Origin: Ehretia macrophylla
Taxonomy: Eukaryota > Streptophyta > Magnoliopsida > Boraginales > Ehretiaceae
DNA: 64,000 nt
Assembly: GCA_037974665.1 (NCBI GenBank)
Contig: CM075782.1
Coordinates: forward strand, 39,794,851 to 39,858,850
Reading direction: 5' to 3'
This document shows, one piece after another, positions 34,995-45,542 of this stretch (position 1 is the stretch's first letter; every line of letters starts with the position of its first letter). A model generated the notes under the pieces. The model was not told the DNA's origin, did no database searches, and saw only the letters and a list, made by a program, of their open reading frames with translations. The position numbers and the translations under genes were made by a program.

Positions 34995-36203
34995 TTATTG
35001 ATCTATATACCTCCGGAGGTGACCTCGGGCTATTAGGGCTTCGATCTCCTGTTTCAAGTCTTTGCACTCCTCGGTGGTATGGCCGTAGTCCATATGGTAG
35101 CGGCAATACTTGGTTCTATTGCGCTTCTCATGTCGGCATTTCATCCTCGGAGCTGGAGGCAGGTGGTTCTGGTGCTGGATTTCCATCAGGATCTGCTCCC
35201 TTGTGGTGTTAAGGGGAATGAACATAGTGAACCGGGGGTTCTGCTTCAGCTACAGAAGCTACTTGCCTCGGTCATTTTGGATCTTACCCCCAGGTTGGGC
35301 TCGGGAGGTCTCTCCCTTCTTACTGGCTTCCTTCTCCTTGTCATCATCCATCTTCGCTTGATGAATTTCTTCCGAGTGTATGTACCCTTCTGCTCGTACC
35401 ATCAGCTCGGCTACAGTATCCACGGGATCGATGACCAAGGAGGATGTAAGGGGGCCCGATCTGAGCTCACTCTGGTAAGCCATCAATGCCATAGAGTCTT
35501 CCAGGTTGGGAATTCTAAGGGACTCTTCATTGAATCTAGCTGTGTAAGCCCTCAAACTTTTCCCTCTATGCTGCTTCACCGATAGCAATGTCGAAGTGTG
35601 GCAGGTTGCACGTCGGCTTCCCGCGAAGCGGGATAGGAAAGCCTCAGCCAGCTGATGAAAACTTGCAAGAGAGCTGGGACGAAGTTTCTGGAACCAGTCC
35701 AAGGCATTGCCAACTAGGGTGGTCGGGAATGTCTTCGTCTTCACAAGGTTGGACATATCATGCAGAGTCATGTGATGGTCAAAGTTGAGCAAGTGGCTGG
35801 CTGGGTCGCCGTCCCCGTTGTAGACTGCTAGGTTGAGCATCCGGCTGCTAGTGGGTAGTGGCGTGGCTAGTACCTCGGGTGAGAGTGGGCTTACGCCGAG
35901 CTGGTTAATTACCTTGGCTATAGTAGCCACGGTCTTGGCATGCTCGGGGTCGGCTTGAGCCGCCCTTTTACCTCTTGCCCCCTCGGGTCCCACCATCGGC
36001 TCTAGGAAGCCCTCTTCATCTTGCGTCCGCTTTCGCCTAGGGTCTGGGATGTGGAATTGTGGACGTGAGGGCCGCCGCGTAGCTTCTTGCGGAGCCGGGG
36101 GGTCCACAGCTAACCGGGCTACCTGCTCCTTAAGTTCCTCAAACATCCTCAGCATCATCCTTATCTCCGGTGACAGGCTAGAGTTGAGGTCTCCATCTGT
36201 CAT
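34995..36203 (-). pseudogene. gag: Tat element gag
   Basis: The 36203-35259 frame is 314 aa: a charged N-terminus, then YNGDGDPASHLLNFDHHM, FPTTLVGNALDWFQKLRPSS, FHQLAEAFLSRFAGSRR and a RAYTARFNEES segment, the Retrotrans_gag domain. The same frame continues through TAG codons at 35259-35261 and 35250-35252 (both CAG-like) to a zinc-finger-like HMDYGHTTEECKDLKQEIEA (35225-34995; a lone C-x2-Y-x3-H-x4-C pattern). It ends TAA at 34995-34997 (CAA-like) and then runs into the protease frame. The likely start is 36203. Confidence 0.9.
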
Positions 36204-36400
36204 GGGGTTGGTTTGGGTGGCTAAGTGTATACGTTGACTCGTTCCAACGTCGACTTAGGTCGGTACTTGGCTAGGCACCTGTGTGGTTTCGAGGTCCCCA
36301 TCCGGGTTGGGCAAGTCCTCTACCGGTGCGCTATAGCTCCTTGTTTGTACCATGGTAGTTTCTTAATGAGTGGTGAGAAGAGTGATAGAAAAAACTCGTT

Positions 36401-36417
36401 TCCCACAGACGGCGCCA
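36401..36417 (-). promoter_or_regulatory. Tat primer-binding site
   Basis: Minus strand TGGCGCCGTCTGTGGGA, three bases inside the 5' LTR (36421-36897). The 5' end of the element RNA primes here. Confidence 0.85.
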
Positions 36418-36420
36418 AAC

Positions 36421-36897
36421 TGTCGAGGTCAGAATCTCGACGTTGAGGTTGGAAAGCTACTCCCGCCGAGTTGGATTTCTGGGTCGGCTCCTCGACCTAG
36501 ATTTTCGGGTCGACTACCTGACCTGCACAAGGGAAATAAAGGAAAAGGCGAGGTGACGACCCGGATTTTTCCCTCGGACGTGCGAATGATTAGTATGTCC
36601 GAGTTGGCGAAGTAGCTGAGAACATTTAATGAGCAGTTACCTTAGAAATGAAGGGGTGGAGCTCTATTTATACTAAATTCGAACCTAACATCATTTAATG
36701 CAGTGCAGCTTTATGTCCCATCAGAACTTTATGTCCCATCAGAACAGCTGTTTGCCGAGGTCGGGATTTTACTGGGTCGGAGTGAGGTCGAAGTAGCATC
36801 CAGGTTAGGCATTAGATGAATGTGTTGGACTTGACTCGGATTAGCTCGCCTCAACTCAAAATGAACATCATACCTCAGCTTAGAATTCCCATCGTCA
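36421..36897 (-). repeat. 5' LTR of the Tat element
   Basis: 477 bp, TGTCGAGGTC start and ATCGTCA end, then target duplication AACCC (36898-36902). It contains a TATTTATACT motif near 36665-36674 (AGTATAAATA on the element strand), a likely TATA box for the genomic RNA. Confidence 0.93.
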
Positions 36898-36902
36898 AAC
36901 CC

Positions 36903-38732
36903 AAATGTGATGTGAAGACAACTTATGTCATCCGGCGAGGCTGACACTGACCAACATCTATTCACTTCTTTTTTTTTTTCTTTTTCTTGCATAACTATAT
37001 GTGGCCCCAATAGAAAAATCCATGTAATGTATGGCCACTCACTTTTATGTTTCACTTTACTCGTTTTTATTCCTTTTCTTTGTAGATTCGAAAAGTAAAC
37101 AAATTAAGTATAAAAAAAGAATGACTGGTAGATGCTCAACCATCTGGAAAATATACCACCCAATTAAGAAGTCAGAAGTGAAGCTACTGGAAAGAAGCAC
37201 TTTTCCCTCCATTTATCTGATTACAATTTTTTATTAGGGGTTTAACAATAGAAAATCAAAATAGGCTTTCATTTACAAGAAAAGTTTGGGAAAAAAATCT
37301 TTGGAAAACACATAAAAATAATAACTTCAACCATTCAAATGATGAGAGAAGTATCAAGTATATAGTTTATAAGTTTGAGTGTTGTAAGTTTACAGGATAA
37401 TTTGAGTTAATTATTTGGGATTTGAAATTTCTGATTCAAAATATGACAAAATGGTATTAGTGCCACATCAATCGAAGACAATGGTGTAGCCAAGAACCCA
37501 AAGTTAAGAGGTGAGCTCGTATAGTGAGAGAGGTTAAGGGGTGCACTCGTACAATGAAAGTGTCTAATATAATGATTTAAAAAAAAATCCAAAAAAAAAA
37601 AGAATTTTTTTCCAAGTTGAGGGGATGCACATGCACTTCATGCATTGGTGGCTCTGCCACTAATCAGAGAAGTGTTAAGTGTATGTTCCATAAGTTCGAG
37701 TTGTGAGTTAATTGTTTTGATCCAATTAATTTGAAATCCAAGTAGTTATGGTTTAAACATACAAAACCAATTAACTTACAAGCCTAAAGTTTTGAGTTCG
37801 GGACCATAGGCAGAGCCACGTTGGGCTCACTGGCACCCCCTAAAATTTCGGGATTGTTTTTTAATTAGAAATGGCACCAGGATGGGTGTTGAAGTAGCCA
37901 AGTATTTGCAATAGCCCAAGTGATGTGGTGATATTTCTAAATATATCTATACATGATATATATGGACAAAAATTGGTCATTTTATCTAAATTAGAGAGGT
38001 TTATAAAAAATTGATAAGAGAAATTATCAAAATATCCCACAGATATCTGATTTGGTTTTTGACAACAAATTATGTTAATTGAATTCAGATATCCTATTTT
38101 TCATACCATATTTTTCCTTTCTAACCGACCCATGTGAGTTGAATTCTTTTCATCAAAACCAAAAAACACAAAGTGAGAAAAAATTATGTTTTGTTGAATG
38201 AAGAGAAAGTGAGGAAACGAGAGAAAATAAGAGATTGAAAAGAAAAATATAGGAAAAATTGTACAGTTTTCATCAGACGAACAATTAGACAGTAATCTTA
38301 TTTGATTAGGATGAAAATATAAAAAAAATTGCATTGTCTTCATAAAAAAATCTTATGTACAAATGATTTTTTCCGAATTTTGGTTACTGATTCAAACACT
38401 GTAGTGCAACATCTGATTCCCGGTGACTAGCTTTGCCACTACTCGGGACATACAAAAAAATGCAAGTATTTATGGTAACATTAAACACATGCGTCGTAAA
38501 TGTATGCAACTATAGATATATCTTATCTATTAAATCAAATTATACCAAACGAAGATGTTTAAATTCAAAATGCCATTTTACAATGACAAAGTAATAACTG
38601 AAAGTGCAACACCATCATAGAAATGTAAGAATTGAAATCTTCTACGTACCATGTTAATAATATCATCATAGAGCAAACATTAAAAAAAAAAAATGAATAC
38701 TAGCTCAAAGCCGATATGATAGCGAAGCTCAC
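36903..38732 (-). other. Intron 1 of the left NFD4-like copy, 5' remnant
   Basis: AT-rich, no gene. Notable words are GTGGCTCTGCCAC at about 37647 and GGCAGAGCCAC at about 37809, an inverted pair common in plant non-coding repeats, and short T/A runs. The original donor of the intron is at 38732 (GTGAGC on the minus strand). Confidence 0.65.
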
Positions 38733-39049
38733 CACAAAATACGGCAAGGCAATGATGTTACGAATAACAAGCCATTGAAGACCATAACTAACCAACTAAC
38801 CAACCCCATGAAAGCAGCCATGAACATGACCACCCACAGAGGCACATACAATAAAGCCAACCCTGATGACCATCCCAAGGCCTTGCCAAGGTCCGAGGCC
38901 GTCGCCAGATAGTTGAGCTGCACCTGAGACACACCTAAAACAGCCTTCAATTCAGATGAATATGCTGAGAAATCAAAGTTGGTTCCAGTGAAAGCCTGAA
39001 TCCATATGGTGGCTACGAGGATCATCCATTTTCTTGATTGGCCAGCCAT
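38733..39049 (-). pseudogene. NFD4-like left copy, exon 1 with 8-bp duplication
   Basis: ATG at 39049 (MAGQSRKWMILVATIWIQAF), aligned with the paralogue's MEGVSIKWMILAATILIQAF; the upstream in-frame ATG at 39061 is less likely. It holds a membrane segment and the motif LNYLATASDLGKA. At 38786-38801 the octamer AACTAACC is repeated (GGTTAGTT on the gene strand). Removing one copy restores MGLVSYGLQWLVIRNIIALPYF, almost the paralogue, ending at the donor GTGAGC after 38733. As it stands the frame runs into a stop at 38729. Confidence 0.92.
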
Positions 39050-39180
39050 GGAGATTGCCAAGAAAAGCCTCGCGGGAGAAAATCGCCGGTGGTGAAATCC
39101 AGGGACTGTAACGTTTAGCCTCGGAGGGTAATCAAAGCCGGTGATGTATTTGCGTTTGTAATGAATCTCTACGTGGCCTC

Positions 39181-39190
39181 ATTTATATAC
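39181..39190 (-). promoter_or_regulatory. TATA box of the left NFD4-like copy
   Basis: The minus strand reads GTATATAAAT, about 130 bases upstream of the ATG at 39049, a reasonable distance for a plant core promoter. No other element was assigned. Confidence 0.6.
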
Positions 39191-39853
39191 GTACGCTAAG
39201 ACACTGTTTGAAATTCATGATGATGAGAAGAAAAATGAAACAAAATACACTTTAATTTTGTACGTTCTATCACGTAATAATTTACGGTAGTTATTTTCCT
39301 TACAAAGGATTTTTACTTGTACATGAATAGCCGTTTACAAATAAATTATTATATTTGTGATAATACATTTTTATTTATAGCAGCTTTTAAAATTGTTATA
39401 AAAAAGTTAAAAAACCATTATAAATAACTTTAACCATTTTATATGGTAATGTTGCATATGATCCCACCATAAATACAATACGAAAATAATTTTGCATCAT
39501 TCACATATCGGTAGCAAAAATTATGATTAGAGATTATTTTATCAACCGCCATCTAATCAGAAATTTTATCTTTATTGCACTATGTCTCTATATCTATATA
39601 TTACTTATACAAATTATTTTATTTTCAACTAGGATTCTAGAAAAGCTAATAGCAATTTTTGCAAGAAAGTAATTTTATGAGAAATTATTAATTAAAAAAA
39701 AAAATTAACTGTTGTATAACATGTAGTTGTAGAAGTTTCTGAAATATAGAGAAAAATATTCTTATATAACACGTAAGTGTAAGAGATTCTTATGGTTGAA
39801 GATCCCAGAAGTCTTGACATTACAAATGATGTACATTTTTTTTTTTATTAATA
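39191..39853. other. Upstream flank of the left NFD4-like copy
   Basis: AT-rich sequence with no gene or clear repeat recognised, ending at the CACTA target duplication. Confidence 0.6.
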
Positions 39854-39879
39854 CAACACTACCACATTTTTGCCTTATT

Positions 39880-40100
39880 GCAACCCTTTAATTGGACTAA
39901 TAAAAAAACCGTTGCTAAAGTTACTGTTTTGCAACAGTATTTGTAATGGTTGTCTAAAACTAATATTTTTTGCAACTCTTTTATCAAACTGTTGTAGTAT
40001 GTATCTTAAGTCCAGCATTTTGCTAAGTAATAGATATAAATTTTACTTTTAGCAACGGTTTATCAAATTGAGATTATTTGCAACGTTTAATAGCGTTACC
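39880..40100 (+). repeat. CACTA left subterminal repeats
   Basis: Several copies of ACCGTTGC / GCAACGGT-like words in both orientations. In En/Spm such arrays bind the TnpA-type protein; here that role is inferred. Confidence 0.75.
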
Positions 40101-41643
40101 TAAAATGAAATATTTGGTGGAAAGTTATAAAATTATTTCCCACAAATATTTAGAGCTTATTCCTACCAAAATTTTAACAGGACTCAAAATTTTCTCCAAA
40201 ATTTGACGTAAAAAATTTCCCAAAATTTAGGCTTCTCAAATCGTGAATCACTTATGGCAAAAAATTGCCTTTCGCTATTTTGACAAAAAAGAAGTCTTTG
40301 CCGCAGACATTCATACCACAAGGTAATTGACCCTTTTTTTTTTTTTTTTTACAGTTTTGGTTTCTCTGTTTCTCTCACATCTAATAAACGCCTTATATGT
40401 AATACTCTACGTTTTTCACTCACAGCTTTCTCTCTTTCTCTCAAATCAAACAAAAATTTTAATAGCTTTTATCTTATTTCTCTGAATCATCTCTTGGCGC
40501 AGAGTTTCAAATAATTATTACTTTTTGGTGAAGAATTGCAAATCAGTTTAAAGCGATTCTGTATCACAACACCTGTGGTAAGCCTTCTAACTTTAAGTTG
40601 AGATTGTATTATCTTTAGCCATGTCTTAGATTGCCATAAGATATCATTGATAAATTTAGGGTTCTTGTTTGGGGGATGAGATTTGGGGATTTTTTTTAAT
40701 TAATTATTGAATTGGTTGGTGTATAATTTACAATTCAAGATTTCCCATACTACTGCCTATTTTCTATATTGATGGTATGCAACTGTTTTCGTACTTTGTC
40801 TTTTTTTTTTTTTATATAAAAGCCTTGTATTCAAGTCTAATTCCTTGCGTAATCATTTTAACTTTACTTATTCTGCATTGATCTTTGATTAAGAATTTTG
40901 ATGGGATCAATGCAAAACACTGAGGTCTATTTCAAGGTCAACTCTTTTGGTGGTAACAAAGATAAGCTAATGTTATTGGAGTCCTATGTACTGATCGCAA
41001 TAATGCATGCAGCAATGAATATATTCTTGTGGTGCTGTAACGTATAATATGAATAATAAGATCACTTAATTTTTTTTTGTAAGAAAGATTTTGTTTTTTT
41101 TGTTGCTTAGTAGAGAGATAGAACACAAGTTATTAAAAATGAAACTAATGGGAGGGTAGATTAATAATCTTGAAAGGCAGATGTTGCTAAATCGAATACG
41201 AAACCATAAGGAAATCTTTTGCGGCAAAAAAAGCTGCTGTTGCAGGTGGTTTAATTGGCCAAGGTAGGCTATCCATAGTTTTTTGCTAAGTTATGTATAA
41301 ACACTGCATCAATTATACGTGCATTATTGATATGTTCTTTTTAGCTTTTAGATTTGAGTTGTATAGTGAGCATAGTATTAATGAATGTTAATGCTGCTCT
41401 TTCAACTACAATTCTAAATTCAAAGTTTGTTTTTAATTGATAGACTTTAATATTTGATTCCAAATTTCTTTTAAACTTTCCTGGTCTTGTTTTGAATTGT
41501 GTAATATCTAGCATATGAAGTTTATACTTTTAGTGGTTACGTATGTTTATATTTTAACATTTAATTCTTCAATTCAGTTTCTAAAGTAATTGTTCTCTTT
41601 TTTTTCTTTTTTTATTTGTTTCCTTTCCAGTAAGTTTTGCATA

Positions 41644-43247
41644 ATGGACAAAAGTTGGATTCATTTGTCAAGAGCGAGTGATGAGTACATTAATGGTGTT
41701 AATCAATTTCTTGATTATGCTTTTGAAAAAGTAGTGATAGATGAGCAGATTCTTTGTCCTTGTGTTAAATGTACCAATCGTGATTGGTGTGCTAGAGAAG
41801 AAGTTTTTGATCACTTAATAACTAAGGGCTTTACTAAAGGATACACTAAGTGGGTTTTCCATGGAGAAGATGAGACATTATATAAAATGAATACAGATGT
41901 CAGTGCTGAAATGGATAGGGGGAATGATGATATGGAAGGACTTCTGAATGATACTTTTAGGGATGTTATGCAAGGATTCTCAAACACACGAGAAAAGGGG
42001 ATTAGAGAAGGGCCCAATGCTGAAGCTAAAAAATTCTACAAATTAGTTGAGGAGGCTCAACAAGAGTTGTATCCTAATTGCAAAACATTTTCCACTCTTT
42101 CTTTTACTATTCACTTATACCTTTTGAAATGCCTCCATGGATGGAGTAATGCATCATTTACAGCTCTTCTTGAGCTATTGAAGGAGACGATTCCTATTCT
42201 AAAGATTCCAGAGTCTTTCAATAAAGCAAAAAAAATGGTAAAGGAATTAGGACTTGATTATAAAAAAATTGATTCTTGTCCTAATGACTGCATGCTTTAT
42301 TGGAAAAAGTATGGGGAAAGAAATTCTTGTCATCTATGTGGAGCCTCTAGATGGAAGCTACGTGAAGATGTTCAATGTGATGGTGATGAAGATTCTACAA
42401 ATACCCACAAAATTCCATCCAAGGTATTATGGCATTTTCCTTTAGTACCTAGGCTTCAAAGGTTGTTCATGTATTCAAAGACAGCGAAGTTGATGAGATG
42501 GCACGAAGAGAATAATTCTGTAGATGGAAAATTAAGGCATCCCAGGGATGGGCAAGCTTGGAAAACCTTTAACTCGCGACACATTGATTTTTCCTCTGAA
42601 GTTAGGAATGTAAGACTTGGGCTAGCATCTGGTGGATTTAATCCATTCAAAACAATGTCCGTACTTATGGACAAGGAGTGACTTCATCTTCCTTAAAGAA
42701 ACAACTTCAAATTAAGGAAGTGGAAAAAGCTCATAAAGAACAAGAAGAATATATGAAGGAAGATTTCAGAAAAAAAATGGATGAACATACCAATCGTGTT
42801 GCAAATGGAGTTCATGCAGTGTTAAAGAATTTGAAGCAAATGAATCCTGGTTTGATTATCGATCCTGATGTTCTTGCACCTTTATTAAGCCAAGCTTCCT
42901 ATGGCAGTGATAATGTTTTCTCACATGACAACGAGGTAATTGTTTTTAACTTGATTATTTAAGCTTGATTTCTTGTAAATCTTGGGTTTCATGTTTTAGC
43001 TTCCTGTGAGTTTATTATTGTAATTTTTTAGAATTTTGACTACTATTTTTTATATTGAATTTGATAATGAGCTAGCTTACTTTTTTATTACAGTTTTCTG
43101 TGTTGAATATGCAAAATACTATACTTATATTTTTTTAATTGCTTTGATTGACATATAATAACATTTGTTTGTCTATTTATGTAGGGACAAACTTCAAATT
43201 TAGACAAAAATGCCTATGAAGATATGGAAGAGGAATGGGATATGTAG
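41644..43247 (+). pseudogene. CACTA transposase: Tnp2-like N-terminus fused to a TNPA-like C-terminus
   Basis: ATG at 41644 follows a plausible intron acceptor (TTTCCAG at about 41630). The frame reads the transposase-associated domain (CPCVKCTNR...HLITKGFTKGYTKWVFHGE) and the first part of the Tnp2 transposase (LELLKETIPIL, CPNDCMLYWKKYG, CHLCGASRW, VRLGLASGGFNPF), then ends at 42681. From about 42665 another frame, QGVTSSSLKKQLQIKEVEKA, continues to 42935, a donor GTAATT, and after an intron (42936-43184) GQTSNLDKNAYEDMEEEWDM with a stop at 43245-43247. The catalytic core of Tnp2 is missing, presumably deleted at about 42660. No functional transposase. Confidence 0.85.
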
Positions 43248-43569
43248 CAAAATTGAAATTTTGGTTTGATGTGCTGTCATTTATCGCTCAACTATATGTT
43301 GATGTTTCTTGCTCAACTATGTCTTAGTTTTTAATTTTTCTAGTGATGACTAGGTAGAAATACTACCTTGGATTGAATTATTTTGGATAGTGATATGATT
43401 CTTACGTTTAAGAAATTTATTTGACTACTTATTATATTCATTATTATTACATTGCGATATCAAATGTATCAGTTATGACTTTTTTTTGGAATTAAGATAA
43501 ATTGTTGTTTATGCTTTTCAAATCTAGTGGAATAATTGGTGAATCTATTAATGAATGTAAATTATTATT

Positions 43570-44290
43570 GTAATAACTGATAAAAACCGTTTCAAAATGT
43601 ACAAAAAGTGTTGCTAGTACTTATCAAAACTGTTGCAACAACTAATAAAAGTGTTACCAAAAGAATAAAATTCGTCGCTAGAACTCAACAAAACCGTTGC
43701 AATAACTTAAAAAAAATGTTACAATAGGTATTAAAAGTGTTGCTAGTTTCCATTGAAATTGTTGCAATAACTGACAAAAATTGTTATTAAAAGTGTTGCC
43801 CATACTCAAAATACCGTTGTAATAATGTACTAACACCGTTACTAAAAGTATTAAAACCGTTGCTAAAACTCAAAAGAACCGTTGCAATAGAGGTTGAAAA
43901 CGTTACGAAAAATACTAAAACAGTTGCTAATACATAAAAGAACCGTTGCATTATTTGACAGAAAATGTTACAAAAAGTATTAAAACCATTGCCAGTACTA
44001 ATCAAAACTGTTGCAATAAATAAAAAAATTGTTACAAAAAGTATAAAAAACCGTTGTTATTACCCTTTAAAACCGTTGCAAAAAGAAAGATGTTCATAAT
44101 ATAGTCTTTAGATAAAACCGTTGCTAAAACTATCAATAGCAACAATTTTTCACCGTTACTATTTGCTTGTAAAAAACCGTTGCAATAGAGAATAGACAAC
44201 GAGAGCGGATTCAACGGTAAGAAAACCGTTGCATAAAGTCATTTGCAACGGTTTTTAGTTTATTTGCAACGCTTTTCAAGGGTTGCAAGA
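43570..44290 (+). repeat. CACTA right subterminal repeats
   Basis: More than fifteen imperfect copies of AAACCGTTGC / GTTGCTA words at irregular 20-40-bp spacing, on both strands, before the right terminal repeat. The AT-rich matrix and the unit match the left side. Confidence 0.85.
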
Positions 44291-44312
44291 AGTCTAAAAT
44301 GTTGTAGTGCAA

Positions 44313-44657
44313 AATTTTACTTGCCCAGCCAAAAAAAAACTTATTAGAGATTTTGATCTTTATTTGTGAAATTATTCAATTGCTCTCACCCCTTAAATTT
44401 TAAATTGAAAAAATCCTAACTGTTACTACAATTCACATCGGCATGAAATTATAATGATATTTAGATTAAAAATAAATGTCATAGCTTGTCTTAAATTAGC
44501 AAATGAATTTCATGCCTTTGCATATAGACTTCCGTTTTTGTCATTGAAGTAGTCTCTAAACTGAAACGAAAACCACGTCATTATTGGGAACCAAATTTTA
44601 GCCTCAATTGTTTTTGAAATATAGTTACATGAGATCCTTGATCACTTCTCATCAAGT
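44313..44657. other. Spacer between CACTA and the Mutator-like MITE
   Basis: AT-rich, no gene or repeat recognised. Confidence 0.6.
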
Positions 44658-44666
44658 TATATTTTA

Positions 44667-45533
44667 GGGAGAATAACATGAATAGTTCTTATTGTTTCCA
44701 AAAAAATCAGTTTAGTCTTCATTGTTTTAAAAAGTTTAAAAAAGTCTTTAATATTTTTGAAAAAATTCAGTTTAGTCTCCATTATTTTAAAAGGTTCAAA
44801 AAGATCTCTAATATTTTTTAAAAGATTCGATTAGTCCCTATTATTTCAAAATATTCAAAAAGGTCCCCAATACTTCCCAAGATACTCAAAATGGTTCTCA
44901 TAATCAAAACAACCATTAACTTTGACAGACTTTCTTTTATAATACAGTTGACAAAATTTAATTAATTTGTTACTAATATGCAAAACAACATTGTATGGGT
45001 TATCTTCTTCCTCATGTCATGCGAAATTTTTTTTTTACAGATTATGCATAATCTTTAAAAAAATCGTAACTCCTTTAATTATTGTCCAAATTTCATAAAA
45101 TTTGGTTCGTTAGAATGAATATTTCAAGGAGAATTCATAATCTGTAATGGCCACGTGATTCAAAATTCAAAAAAAATATTTTTTTTACCGAAATTGTCCT
45201 TCAAAGACTGGTCACGTGGCACGCACGTGACTACTATTCTGTCAAAGTTAATAGTTATTTTGACAGTGAGGATCAGTTTGAGTCTTTTAAAAAATATTAA
45301 AGACCTTTTTGAACTTTTTAAAAAATATTAGGGACTAAACTAAATCTTTTAGAAAATATTAGAGACTAAACTGAATCTTTTAAAAAATATTGGGGATCTT
45401 TTTGAACCTTTTAAAATAATGGAACTAAACAAAATCTTTTAAAAAATATTAGGGATATTTTTGAACATTTTAAAACAATGAGAATTAAATTGAATTTTTT
45501 TAAAATAATGGGGACTATTCATGCTATTTTCCC
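44667..45533. mobile_element. Mutator-like MITE with long terminal inverted repeats
   Basis: An 867-bp foldback element. The left end begins GGGAGAATAACATGAATAGT and the right end, read on the minus strand, GGGAAAATAGCATGAATAGT. The 9-bp direct duplication TATATTTTA (44658-44666 and 45534-45542) is the size typical of Mutator-type elements. Each arm (roughly 250-300 bp) contains degenerate repeats of a unit like TTTAGTCTCCATTATTTTAA. The middle has no ORF; it needs a transposase from elsewhere. Confidence 0.9.
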
Positions 45534-45542
45534 TATATTTTA

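Larger units (their letters stand above)
10501..36897 (-). mobile_element. Ty3/gypsy Tat-lineage element with nested insertions
   Basis: The ends are 477-bp LTRs (10501-10977 and 36421-36897), flanked by AACCC target duplications (10496-10500 and 36898-36902). The primer site TGGCGCCGTCTGTGGGA lies inside the right LTR, so the element reads on the minus strand: gag, protease, RT, RNase H, integrase, then a plus-strand antisense gene before the 3' LTR. RT before integrase marks gypsy, and the antisense gene between pol and the 3' LTR is typical of the Tat group (Grande/Retand-like). Removing the nested Athila (18281-32056), the solo LTR (12866-15473) and one target copy each leaves 10,003 bp. 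The two LTRs differ by roughly 8-9% by eye, older than the other elements here. Confidence 0.93.
8273..39049 (-). pseudogene. Nodulin-like / NFD4-type MFS transporter, left tandem copy, giant TE-filled intron, frameshifted
   Basis: Three minus-strand exons match the intact paralogue at 48145-50652 in order, boundaries and phase: exon 1 at 38733-39049, exon 2 at 9044-9966 (923 bp in both copies) and exon 3 at 8273-8748. Intron 1 is 28,766 bp because a Tat retrotransposon with nested insertions sits in it; without that element it would be about 2.4 kb. Two indels break the frame: an 8-bp tandem duplication in exon 1 and one extra base in exon 3. Correcting both restores a 568-residue protein, one longer than the paralogue. 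The family comprises multi-pass membrane proteins with a nodulin-like N-terminal half and an MFS fold; substrates are mostly unknown. Confidence 0.85.
39857..44309 (+). mobile_element. CACTA (En/Spm-type) transposon, internally deleted
   Basis: Terminal inverted repeats start CACTACCACATTTTTG (39857) and CACTACAACATTTTAG (minus strand from 44309), matching at 23 of 27 bases. The target duplication is CAA at 39854-39856 and 44310-44312, the 3-bp length proper to CACTA elements. Subterminal regions carry many short repeats of AACCGTTGC. The coding part holds the start of a Tnp2-type transposase joined to the end of another region, so about 4.45 kb is an internal deletion derivative that could only move with help. 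Confidence 0.95.

Noticed and set aside
43570-44290. Spaced repeats considered as a CRISPR-like array
   Set aside because: Irregular spacing, both orientations, plant context and position at a CACTA end explain them.
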